This document shows, piece after piece, positions 24,972 through 31,897 of a stretch of DNA of 64,000 nucleotides. Position 1 is the first letter of the stretch. Every line of letters begins with the position of its first letter. The translations under genes were made by a program, and so were the position numbers. Source of the DNA: Bacteroidia bacterium (GTDB lineage Bacteria; Bacteroidota; Bacteroidia; B-17B0; Aurantibacillaceae); contig JAEUTO010000014.1 of NCBI GenBank assembly GCA_016787785.1, forward strand, positions 1 to 64,000, written 5' to 3'. Under the pieces are notes generated by a model. It was not told where the DNA came from, did no database searches, and worked only from the letters and a program-made list of their open reading frames with translations.

Positions 24972-26087
24972 CTAATTCCATTTCTTTATAAGCACCATAG
25001 CTGTTTCAACCATGTAATTTTTCCACAGAGCCGGATCCCAATCTTTAAGCGCTTTGTTTTTTGTGAGAACCTTTGTAGCTTTTGCCACATCTTTGTGTTT
25101 AAGGAGTGTTTCAATAATAAGTTGCTGTTGTTTTCTTAATACCTTGCTTTCTAACGGTTCTTTTGCAACTGTATGTTTAATTATTTTTTTTGTTAAACGC
25201 TCTGACGGACTGTTTTCATTTTTCTTTTGAGTTGCAACTATTTTTTTTATTTTTTTAAAGTCTTTCGCAAATTGTAATTTATCTTTTTCAGTTTTGATCG
25301 TATTTCCTAAACGTTCAAAAATTATGTATTCTACGTTTTTACAAAGTGGTAAAGCGCTCTTTAATAGTTCAAAAACCTCTTTTGGCACTGCCTCATCGTG
25401 CGTGTCTCTCCTTACTTTGTTCTTGCTTGTACTAACGTCTGCCCAGCTTCCACCTGAAACATGAATTTCTCTTACTTTATCAAGTGGGTAAGACTTTACT
25501 AGCTCTATAGGGTCTATTTTAAAATTACTTGCCTGGCAGTAGATATTATGCAGGTCTAATATTAAAAAACCATTTACCGGCTCTAATAATTTTTTAAGAA
25601 ACTCACCTTGTTCTTTTACCTGTTTGGTACTTAAAGCAAAAGCAAGATTTTCTATACCAACCGGTAATTGCGAGATGTTTTGTAAACGCTTTAAACGATC
25701 TTGTCCAATTGCTAAAGTTGTTTTATTAAGTGGCACGGGTAGTGGAGTGCCCTTATGAAAATCGTCAGAACTCATAAAACCAAAATGTTCGGTAACATGA
25801 CGATAATTGTATTTTTTAACGGCGGTAGAAAGTTGTTTAAGCCATTTCTCCTGGTTGCTGTCCCACTGAGCTTTTAATAAAGAGTATCTAACACCATGAC
25901 CAATTAGCCTGCCGTTTTTAGAGTACTCATTTAAAAGCAAACTAAGCCATTGTGGTTCTTTAGAATTAGAGCGCAATGTATCAAATGACCATTCAATAAC
26001 ATCAACTTCTCCGTTTTGGAATAGTGGGAGGGCCGCTTCAATAAAATCGGCTTCGGGCATTAAAGATATTCCAACCCATGGCAGCAT
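24972..26087 (-). CDS. DUF692/MNIO multinuclear iron oxidase, RiPP maturase, with C-terminal extension
   Basis: Predicted TIM-barrel multinuclear non-heme iron oxidase of the MbnB/TglH/ChrH family, which modifies cysteines of ribosomal peptides. Candidate metal ligands in order: LIGHGVRYS (H64), VTEHFGF (E100, H101), GIENLAF (E146, N147), LILDLHNIYCQASNF (D178, N181), REIHVSGG (H209), RRDTHDEAVP (D228, H230) and IIFERLG (E258). All core motifs look intact. The barrel ends near residue 280. The remaining ~90 residues are a Lys-rich linker and a helical segment (SKVLRKQQQLIIETLLKH ... ALWKNYMVETAMVLIKKW) not found in the ~280-residue family minimum, possibly a fused substrate-recognition partner. 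It is last in the cassette, after four peptide genes ending in CxxCGxG. No separate partner gene is visible. Confidence 0.9.
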   Translation of the reverse strand: MLPWVGISLMPEADFIEAALPLFQNGEVDVIEWSFDTLRSNSKEPQWLSLLLNEYSKNGRLIGHGVRYSLLKAQWDSNQEKWLKQLSTAVKKYNYRHVTEHFGFMSSDDFHKGTPLPVPLNKTTLAIGQDRLKRLQNISQLPVGIENLAFALSTKQVKEQGEFLKKLLEPVNGFLILDLHNIYCQASNFKIDPIELVKSYPLDKVREIHVSGGSWADVSTSKNKVRRDTHDEAVPKEVFELLKSALPLCKNVEYIIFERLGNTIKTEKDKLQFAKDFKKIKKIVATQKKNENSPSERLTKKIIKHTVAKEPLESKVLRKQQQLIIETLLKHKDVAKATKVLTKNKALKDWDPALWKNYMVETAMVLIKKWN

Positions 26088-26103
26088 ATTTCAAATATAC
26101 TAA

Positions 26104-26169
26104 TTAGTCGTTAGATACTAGTAGCCAGTCATTAGTCGTGGCGACTATTGACTAATCACTTGAGACTAA
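26104..26169 (-). promoter_or_regulatory. Hairpin array between precursor 4 and the MNIO gene, with a -7-like box
   Basis: Arms AGTCATTAGTCG / CGACTATTGACT (26127-26138, 26142-26153; 3-base loop, one T-T mismatch) sit inside outer arms TTAGTC / GACTAA (26104-26109, 26164-26169). Beyond it, on the minus strand, is TATATTTG (complement of 26092-26099), 5 bases before the MNIO ATG. It may limit read-through from the peptides, with or without a separate maturase promoter; no -33 box is evident. Confidence 0.5.
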
Positions 26170-26176
26170 CAACTGC

Positions 26177-26392
26177 TTACCCCATCCCACAAGGCGGGCA
26201 GTAATCCGGGCTAATAACCATTTTTTTATTTTTAGAGACCTTTACAGAATCTTTTTTTGAGGGCTCGTTTTTTTTAACTTTAGTAGCGGTGCTGGTCTTT
26301 GTTTTTGGTTTGTCGTCTCCTTTTTGTTTTGGAGTTTGGGCCACAGCGCTATAGCTGATCATGGCGGTTAAAACAATAGCTGATAGTTTCAT
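26177..26392 (-). CDS. Putative MNIO RiPP precursor 4, ends YCPPCGMG
   Basis: 71 residues. Hydrophobic N-terminus MKLSAIVLTAMISYSAVAQ with a Sec-type cleavage site after AVA, a Lys/Thr/Ser-rich linker (20-60) and the C-terminus SPDYCPPCGMG-stop. The ATG at 26392 is chosen because it aligns with the other three precursors; the longer frame from 26467 only adds intergenic sequence. It lies nearest the MNIO gene. It has no cysteine other than the two in the tail. Its role as an MNIO substrate is inferred from family precedent and neighbourhood. Confidence 0.8.
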   Translation of the reverse strand: MKLSAIVLTAMISYSAVAQTPKQKGDDKPKTKTSTATKVKKNEPSKKDSVKVSKNKKMVISPDYCPPCGMG

Positions 26393-26478
26393 AATATTTT
26401 TTTTATTTATGTAAAATGTAATAGGTAAGATGTAAAATGGATACATTTTCCATTTTCCTTTCCCCATCTTCCATTAGT

Positions 26479-26700
26479 TTATCCCATCCCACAACCCGGA
26501 CAATATCTTGCCGCGTGACGTTTTGGTTTATTTGTTTGTGAGTTTGAAGTGTCACTTTTTGTTTTTGTTGTACTTTTAAGTTTATGCTGTTTAGCAGTAC
26601 TTGCTTTTGCCGTTGTGTCTTTTTGTGCAGATTTTGATTGGGCAAAAGTGCCGGTACTAAAACTTATCAGGGCGCCCAAGGCTAAAGTTGATATTTTCAT
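26479..26700 (-). CDS. Putative MNIO RiPP precursor 3, ends YCPGCGMG
   Basis: 73 residues. It starts MKISTLALGALISFSTGTFA with a likely signal-peptidase site before Q21, then a Lys/Thr/Ser/Gln-rich linker and the tail HAARYCPGCGMG-stop. The first 15 codons are almost identical at DNA level to precursor 2, indicating recent duplication, while the linker has drifted. The only cysteines are the two in the C-terminal CxxCGxG. It lies 86 bases before precursor 4 and 47 bases after precursor 2. Confidence 0.8.
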   Translation of the reverse strand: MKISTLALGALISFSTGTFAQSKSAQKDTTAKASTAKQHKLKSTTKTKSDTSNSQTNKPKRHAARYCPGCGMG

Positions 26701-26747
26701 AATTAATGTCTAAATCTTAAGTCATATATCTTTAATCTTAAATCACT

Positions 26748-26963
26748 TTATCCTCTTCCACAAGCTTCACAAACTCTTGATGAGCGCTTAGGCTCAACCA
26801 ATAAAGTAGAATCGCTAACTGCTACCTGTGTTTTTGGATTTACACATTTTGTTTTTGTAGTTTTTGTATGTTTTGTTTTCTTAACGGTTTTAGGCGTATC
26901 CTGCGCTAAAGCATTTACACTAAAACTGATCAGGGCTCCAAGAGCTAAAGTTGATAATTTCAT
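26748..26963 (-). CDS. Putative MNIO RiPP precursor 2, ends VCEACGRG
   Basis: 71 residues. N-terminus MKLSTLALGALISFSVNALAQ, with a clean ALA-Q cleavage site, then a Lys/Thr-rich linker holding one extra cysteine (TKTKCVNPKT, C40) and the tail SSRVCEACGRG-stop. The paralogue keeps the spacing CxxCGxG but replaces the Pro and Met of precursors 3 and 4 with Glu/Ala and Arg, so the modified product could differ. Confidence 0.8.
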   Translation of the reverse strand: MKLSTLALGALISFSVNALAQDTPKTVKKTKHTKTTKTKCVNPKTQVAVSDSTLLVEPKRSSRVCEACGRG

Positions 26964-27061
26964 TTTCTTTGTTTCTATTTAGATGCTTCACTTTCGGAAA
27001 TTCCATAAATGAAGTTAATAATTTTAGGACTGCCGGCAAACGACTGATGACTGGTGTCTGT

Positions 27062-27298
27062 TCACCCTTTCCCGCATTTGCCGCAGGAGTTTAATTCTTC
27101 AGCTTTTGGCTCGTTTTTAGGCGCAAATTCGTTGGGTTTTAGCTTATTTTGTTTCAGTTGTTTGCTTTTGGCATTAACCATGTGTGAGGTTTTTTTAGCC
27201 TTTAAAGTGTCGCCAAAACATGGGTTTTGAGTTGTATTGGCGCTTAAACCCAGGCTAAAGCTTATTAGCGTTTTTAGAGCTATTGCTGATAATTCCAT
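27062..27298 (-). CDS. Putative MNIO RiPP precursor 1, divergent, ends SCGKCGKG
   Basis: 78 residues, first in the cassette and the most divergent copy. N-terminus MELSAIALKTLISFSLGLSA aligns with the others but has Glu at position 2 and a Lys in the hydrophobic core, which weakens it as a signal peptide. An extra cysteine occurs in NPCFGDT (C27). The linker is Lys/Asn/Glu-rich and the tail reads ELNSCGKCGKG-stop. It may be a decaying copy or a functional variant. The 74-base gap to the divergent SGNH hydrolase gene should hold the cassette promoter, but I found no convincing -33/-7 pair. Confidence 0.72.
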   Translation of the reverse strand: MELSAIALKTLISFSLGLSANTTQNPCFGDTLKAKKTSHMVNAKSKQLKQNKLKPNEFAPKNEPKAEELNSCGKCGKG

Positions 27299-27372
27299 GT
27301 TTCTTTTATGTTTGGATGCAGGATCTTATCCTTTTCCATAAAACCTAGCCAATTTTTTAATAAATTTAATCA

Positions 27373-28635
27373 ATGAAAAAAGCCTTTTGGATTGCTATAT
27401 TCTTGCCATTTTTTATGGCAGCACAGCCGGTGCGTAAAAAGGTGTCGGCATTATTTATTGGGAATAGTTATACTTACGTGAATAACCTTCCTTTGCTTGT
27501 TTCTAACCTCGCACTCGCAAATGGGGATACCCTGGTTTATGATGATAATACGCCCGGTGGTTACACATTTGGTAATCATTTTACAAATAGTGTTACCAAT
27601 ACTAAAATAAACGCTAAGGCCTGGGATTATGTTATTTTGCAGGCTCAAAGCCAGGAACCTTCTTTTTCTCCATCTCAGGTTTACAGTCAAACCTTACCTT
27701 ATGCCATTAAACTTGATAGTATAATTAAGCATAATAATAGCTGCACCAACACTGTGTTTTATGAAACCTGGGGGCGCAAAAATGGCGATGCCAGCAATTG
27801 CGCTGTTTATCCGCCCGTGTGTACCTATTTAGGAATGCAAAACAGGTTAAGACAATCGTACAAAAAATTTGCCGATACCTGCAGTGCTGTTATGTCGCCC
27901 GTTGGTGAAGCATTTAAAAGGTCAATAGCTTTAAACCCTTCTCTTGAATTATATCAGGGGGATGAAAGTCATCCTTCATTAGAAGGTTCTTATTTGGCAG
28001 CCTGTGTTTTTTATGAAGTATTATTTCAAAAGTCAGTATTATCAAACACATTTATTGCATCGGTTAATTCTGCTACTGCAACATTTTTGCAGCAGGTAGC
28101 ACATGCTGTTGTAACAGATAGTTTGGCAGTTTGGAATTTAGGTATACACCAGCCATGGGCCGATTTTTCTTACAATTGGGTAGCGGGTTTAAACTACAAT
28201 TTTGTAACCAACTCGTTATTTTTTACCAATGTGTGGCGTTTTGGAGACGGCGGCACTTCGTTAGTTCCTACAACTAATCATTTTTATCCGGCAAACGGAA
28301 CATATACCGTTACGCATATTGTAAGTAATAATTGTAAAACAGATTCTATTTTAAAGGAGGTTGTTATAAATTCAACAGGCATTCAAACAAATAATGTAAA
28401 TGCGGCTGTTTCTATTTATCCCAATCCGGCACGTACGAATTTATTTATTACCGGGGCTGATAATTTTGAGAATAGCAATTCACGCGTTGAGATTAAGAAT
28501 AATATCGGGCAAACTATTTACGAAGCGCCATTTAGTAAACTAATAAATATCAAAAATCTAATTAATGGTGTATATAATTTAAAAATATATAACGATATCA
28601 GTACTTTAAAGTTTCAATTTATTAAAAGCGATTAA
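27373..28635 (+). CDS. T9SS-secreted SGNH/GDSL-like hydrolase with PKD domain
   Basis: Signal peptide MKKAFWIAIFLPFFMAAQ, then an SGNH-fold hydrolase resembling DUF4886 (about 20-235). Visible blocks are ALFIGNSYTYVNNLP (nucleophile Ser in GNSYT), VILQAQSQEP and the catalytic DESHPS pair near residue 200. A PKD-like domain follows (about 250-340; WRFGDGGTS ... TYTVTHIVSNNC). The C-terminus is a type A T9SS sorting domain (about 345-420; VSIYPNPARTNLFI ... GVYNLKIYN). An esterase or polysaccharide deacylase on the cell surface or in the medium is inferred. Its downstream neighbour begins 12 bases later. Confidence 0.85.
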   Translation: MKKAFWIAIFLPFFMAAQPVRKKVSALFIGNSYTYVNNLPLLVSNLALANGDTLVYDDNTPGGYTFGNHFTNSVTNTKINAKAWDYVILQAQSQEPSFSPSQVYSQTLPYAIKLDSIIKHNNSCTNTVFYETWGRKNGDASNCAVYPPVCTYLGMQNRLRQSYKKFADTCSAVMSPVGEAFKRSIALNPSLELYQGDESHPSLEGSYLAACVFYEVLFQKSVLSNTFIASVNSATATFLQQVAHAVVTDSLAVWNLGIHQPWADFSYNWVAGLNYNFVTNSLFFTNVWRFGDGGTSLVPTTNHFYPANGTYTVTHIVSNNCKTDSILKEVVINSTGIQTNNVNAAVSIYPNPARTNLFITGADNFENSNSRVEIKNNIGQTIYEAPFSKLINIKNLINGVYNLKIYNDISTLKFQFIKSD

Positions 28636-28647
28636 TTACCTTTGTTT

Positions 28648-29919
28648 ATGATCAAAAAAATAACTTTACTTTTTTGCCTTGTTTTAGCAACAGTACAATT
28701 TTCTTTTTCGCAAACCATTAATCACACATTAATTAAAGCAGATAAACTTTTTATTAAGCAGGAATTTGCCGATGCTGCTAAAGGTTACGAACGTTACTTG
28801 AAATCTTTTCCTAAAGATTATTATGCTTCGCGTCAGGCAGCCATCTGTTACAAAAAAACGAACAATCAGAACCAGGCCATAGATCATTGGCCAAACGTAA
28901 TTGAAAGCAGCAAAGTAACCGATGCCGACAGATTGGATTATGCAAAATGTTTGTTGGCAAATTACCGTACCCAAGATGCGACCATGATGATCAATTTTTT
29001 AAAGACCAGTCCTGATAAAGCAATAGCAGCATGGGGTATGGCTTACCTTAACACAGCGCAATTTTATATGGATTCGGCCACAACAAAGGTAAAAGAAGTT
29101 ATTGGCGTTAATACAACTGCTTCAGAAGATTGTCCTTTGATCTCAAATAATAAACTTGTATTTATTTCCGAAAAAAATAAAAGCTCTAGAGTTTTTGTTG
29201 CTACGGGTCATGACAATAAAAGTGTAATTACTTCTTTCACAAAAAAAGATGATCTTAATTTTTCTGATGGACAACCTTTTGCAAAACAAATTCAGGGAAA
29301 GGGTATATGCAGTCAGGTGAGTTTAAATGCTGATGAAAGCTTAATGTATTACAGCCGCTCGGTACCTGCAAAAGAAATAAACAAATTAAGTGAAGCGGGT
29401 TATAAATTCCAGATCTATAGTGCTAATCCTCACGCTGAAAAAACAGAAATAGCAACACCTTTCGTACATAATTCGGCTGAGTATGATTTCCTTCATCCAA
29501 GTATTAGTAAGGATGGTTTAAAACTTTATTTTTCGAGTGATATGAAAGGCAGTTTAGGCGGGAAAGATATTTTTGTTTGTGAGTTTGTTAATGGTGCCTG
29601 GAGTGCTCCAAAAAATTTAGGCGTATTAATAAATACACCTGGCGATGAAGTTTTTCCGCACATTACTGAAGAAGGCGTTTTATATTTTGCCAGTGATGCC
29701 AGACCTGGTTTAGGTGGATTGGATATTTTTTACGCTGAGCCTAATAAAGACGATGGTACTTTTTTTACCGCTAAGAACGCCGGAGCTCCAATTAATACGC
29801 AGTTTGACGATTATAGTATCTATATTTTAAAAGGCGGAAAAAGCGGTTACTTTAGCAGCAATCGTAAGAACAATTTACAGGATGATGATATTTATTATTT
29901 TGTAAGAGAAACGCCTTAA
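28648..29919 (+). CDS. Secreted TPR/PD40 propeller protein
   Basis: Signal peptide MIKKITLLFCLVLATVQFSFSQ, a TPR-like N-terminal part (about 25-150) and PD40/WD40-like blades (about 165-420) such as LYFSSDMKGSLGGKDIFVCE, LYFASDARPGLGGLDIFYAE and GYFSSNRKNN. Similar architecture is seen in PorE-type proteins, but there is no OmpA or SPOR domain here. The ATG at 28648 is used; the TTG two codons earlier is not needed. TACCTTTG (28637-28644), just upstream, is a -7-like box very close to the start. The stop overlaps the stop of the convergent lipoprotein gene by 3 bases. Confidence 0.8.
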   Translation: MIKKITLLFCLVLATVQFSFSQTINHTLIKADKLFIKQEFADAAKGYERYLKSFPKDYYASRQAAICYKKTNNQNQAIDHWPNVIESSKVTDADRLDYAKCLLANYRTQDATMMINFLKTSPDKAIAAWGMAYLNTAQFYMDSATTKVKEVIGVNTTASEDCPLISNNKLVFISEKNKSSRVFVATGHDNKSVITSFTKKDDLNFSDGQPFAKQIQGKGICSQVSLNADESLMYYSRSVPAKEINKLSEAGYKFQIYSANPHAEKTEIATPFVHNSAEYDFLHPSISKDGLKLYFSSDMKGSLGGKDIFVCEFVNGAWSAPKNLGVLINTPGDEVFPHITEEGVLYFASDARPGLGGLDIFYAEPNKDDGTFFTAKNAGAPINTQFDDYSIYILKGGKSGYFSSNRKNNLQDDDIYYFVRETP

Positions 29920-30671
29920 ATAGAAAATATTAGTGCGAAAAGGAGGATCTTACCAATTACTCCAAGCACACCTAATACTATTCCTAACGTTGCCATTCCT
30001 TTACCACTGTATTTTTGAGGCTCCCTGTTTATTTTTCTTATAGCAACCGCACCAAAGATAATAGCTGGAATACTGCCAATAAATAAAAACAAACCTGTAA
30101 TCCCAGTAACTAATGATATGACTGCTGATTCGTGAATACTAGGCCCCTTATTGTTATTATTATTGTTGTTGCTACTATTGTTATTATTTGATGGTTTTAC
30201 TTCCGGTTCTGCCTTAAAAACTTCTTTCGTTCCGTTGGCATAAGTGATCATAAAAACGGTTGATTTTTTTATGATGTAAGACGGACCATCCGGGCTATCA
30301 CATTTTTTATATTTTATATCAAAGGGTGCTATTTCAAGAATTTTTACATTAAGTTCATCCCCGTTTTTAAAAGTGATCTTGTCGCAGGGTTCATCTTTAG
30401 TTAAATTTATTAAAGGGCTGTTATTATTTAGAAGTGAGATTTTTTTGGCAGCAGAAGCTTCCGGTTCGGGTTCAAGTTCTGTAAATAATTTAACTGGTTT
30501 TAAAGCAAGTTCTTCTGTTCTCGTCTCTTTTTTTGCAGATGCGATCCTATCTTTTTTTGCGAGAGTTTTTGTTTTGTTTGAGCTAACGTAAAACCCTTTT
30601 TGGTATTTTCTTTTTTGTACCGAGCAAGAAAATAAAATAATAAGCGGTAAAATAAAAAGTAGTTTTTTCAT
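29916..30671 (-). CDS. Tandem lipoprotein paralogue D (GFYVS motif, KNGDE domain, DUF4190-like tail)
   Basis: Lipoprotein signal MKKLLFILPLIILFSC, followed at once by the Bacteroidota lipoprotein motif SVQKRKYQKGFYVS. A variable linker leads to a conserved strand-rich domain (about 95-160; CDKITFKNGDELNVKILEI ... KYKKCDSPDGPSYIIKKSTV). An Asn-rich linker follows, then two hydrophobic helices (about 185-250) in a DUF4190-like layout (HESAVISLVTGITGLFLFI, KGMATLGIVLGVLGVIGK). It is probably anchored in the envelope by both lipid and helices. It is last of four paralogues on this strand; function unknown. Confidence 0.75.
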   Translation of the reverse strand: MKKLLFILPLIILFSCSVQKRKYQKGFYVSSNKTKTLAKKDRIASAKKETRTEELALKPVKLFTELEPEPEASAAKKISLLNNNSPLINLTKDEPCDKITFKNGDELNVKILEIAPFDIKYKKCDSPDGPSYIIKKSTVFMITYANGTKEVFKAEPEVKPSNNNNSSNNNNNNNKGPSIHESAVISLVTGITGLFLFIGSIPAIIFGAVAIRKINREPQKYSGKGMATLGIVLGVLGVIGKILLFALIFSI

Positions 30672-30684
30672 ATAGAAAACAAAT

Positions 30685-31419
30685 TTATGCTAAAGCCAGT
30701 TGTAAAATAAATAACAAGCCAAAGCTAACTAATAAAAATGCAAAGGCAAGTTTTTTTGCATTCCTGGCTTTTTTTTCACCAGTGTAACGGTTTGGATTTT
30801 GTTTAATGTCTTTTAGGGCATCACCAGCATCTACGATAGCTTTTATACAAGCCAATATTCCCAGTATAGGTATCAATCCAAACCAGGCAAAAATGAGCGC
30901 TGATTTTGCTTTTGGATGCAAGGTTTTTGGCCCGGTATAACTTGTATCTGGTACGATCTCCTCTTTTGTATTATTTGGCTCGTTTGTTTTCTCAACATCT
31001 ATTACATCCTTTGTTCCATTGGTGTATTTGATCATAAACACATCCATTTTTTTTACAACATACAAGGGGCCATCAGGCGATAAACATTTTTTATATTTAA
31101 TTTCGATGGGAGATATTTCTAAAACTTTTGCCTTAATATCATCGCCGTTTTTTAGCACAATGATGTCACAAAGCGTGTCAGGGTCAATAGCTGGCAGGCT
31201 TTGATGTTTTGGTATTACAATTTCCGGTAACGCAGAAGCAAAAACATTCAGATCTGTTTCTTCATTTTTTATTTCTTGTTTTTCGATCACACGATCTTTT
31301 ATTTTTAGGCTATGCTTGTAATTTGAGTTACTTACGTAAAATCCTTTTTGATAGTGACGCTTTTGTATTGAACACGAAAGTAAGAATAGGATAGGGAGTA
31401 TGAATATTGACTTTTTCAA
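30685..31419 (-). CDS. Tandem lipoprotein paralogue C
   Basis: Same architecture as its neighbours: signal MKKSIFILPILFLLSC, then SIQKRHYQKGFYVSN, a linker, the core domain CDIIVLKNGDDIKAKVLEIS ... KKCLSPDGPLYVVKKMDVFM (about 88-145), and a C-terminal pair of hydrophobic helices with KSALIFAWFGLIPILGILAC and the basic EKKARNAKKLAFAFLL. The core is closest to paralogue B, suggesting that B and C duplicated most recently. Gaps to the neighbours are 13 and 22 bases, so the four genes form one operon. Confidence 0.75.
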   Translation of the reverse strand: MKKSIFILPILFLLSCSIQKRHYQKGFYVSNSNYKHSLKIKDRVIEKQEIKNEETDLNVFASALPEIVIPKHQSLPAIDPDTLCDIIVLKNGDDIKAKVLEISPIEIKYKKCLSPDGPLYVVKKMDVFMIKYTNGTKDVIDVEKTNEPNNTKEEIVPDTSYTGPKTLHPKAKSALIFAWFGLIPILGILACIKAIVDAGDALKDIKQNPNRYTGEKKARNAKKLAFAFLLVSFGLLFILQLALA

Positions 31420-31441
31420 TTTATCTTATTTTAAGGTTGTT

Positions 31442-31885
31442 TTACCTGCTGGATAAAACGATTCCTACAATATACAATGCAGCAAGTATGGCTCCTATCG
31501 GCAAGAATATTCTATGCGCCCATCTCGAATTTGCTTCGCATTGTTTTATGTGTTCTTCTTCTTCTTTTGTGTTTTTTTGGTCGCCACTATTGCTGCTATC
31601 CGACATTGGATTATCGCCCTTAATAACTTCTTTTGTGCCATTAGAATACTTGATCATGAATACGTCATTTTTCTTTACAACATACAAAGGCCCGTCAGGT
31701 GATAAGCATTTTTTATATTTAATTTCAATGGGCGTTATCTCTAAAACTTTGGCTTTAACTTCATCACCATTCTTCAGTATAACAAGATCACAAAGCGAGT
31801 CATTGTTTAGGCTAGAGGATAGGGCAGAGGCAGAAAAGCCCGATAGAAAAACTAATATCTGAAGTATAAAAACTATTTTTTTCAT
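31442..31885 (-). CDS. Tandem paralogue B, short form without lipoprotein motif
   Basis: 147 residues. The signal MKKIVFILQILVFLSGFSAS has no lipobox cysteine and the QKRKYQKGFYVS motif is absent. The core domain (about 30-90) is kept: CDLVILKNGDEVKAKVLEIT ... KKCLSPDGPLYVVKKNDVFM. After an acidic linker there is one C-terminal helix (FLPIGAILAALYIVGIVL) in place of the two-helix DUF4190-like region. It looks like an internally deleted but still open copy. Confidence 0.72.
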   Translation of the reverse strand: MKKIVFILQILVFLSGFSASALSSSLNNDSLCDLVILKNGDEVKAKVLEITPIEIKYKKCLSPDGPLYVVKKNDVFMIKYSNGTKEVIKGDNPMSDSSNSGDQKNTKEEEEHIKQCEANSRWAHRIFLPIGAILAALYIVGIVLSSR

Positions 31886-31897
31886 TTCTTTAATAAA

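Noticed and set aside
26101-26170. AGTC-rich repeats as an attachment site or CRISPR-like array
   Set aside because: The units are short, unequal and explained better by nested inverted repeats; no spacer-repeat periodicity and no cas genes.
26403-26645. An 80-codon minus-strand frame overlapping precursor 3 in another frame
   Set aside because: Gln/Lys-rich shadow of the true precursor gene; it lacks the conserved N-terminus and the CxxCGxG tail.
27299-27372. Promoter pair for the peptide cassette and the divergent hydrolase
   Set aside because: The region must hold promoters, but no -33/-7 pair with correct spacing could be supported on either strand.
30150-30190. Repeat tract of alternating TTATTG/TTGTTA
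   Set aside because: It encodes the Asn-rich linker of a lipoprotein on the minus strand; a simple-sequence coding tract, not a separate element.
31407-31862. Plus-strand 151-codon frame opposite the short lipoprotein paralogue
   Set aside because: Mirror of the paralogue's coding strand; low-complexity Ser/Phe runs and no start context.
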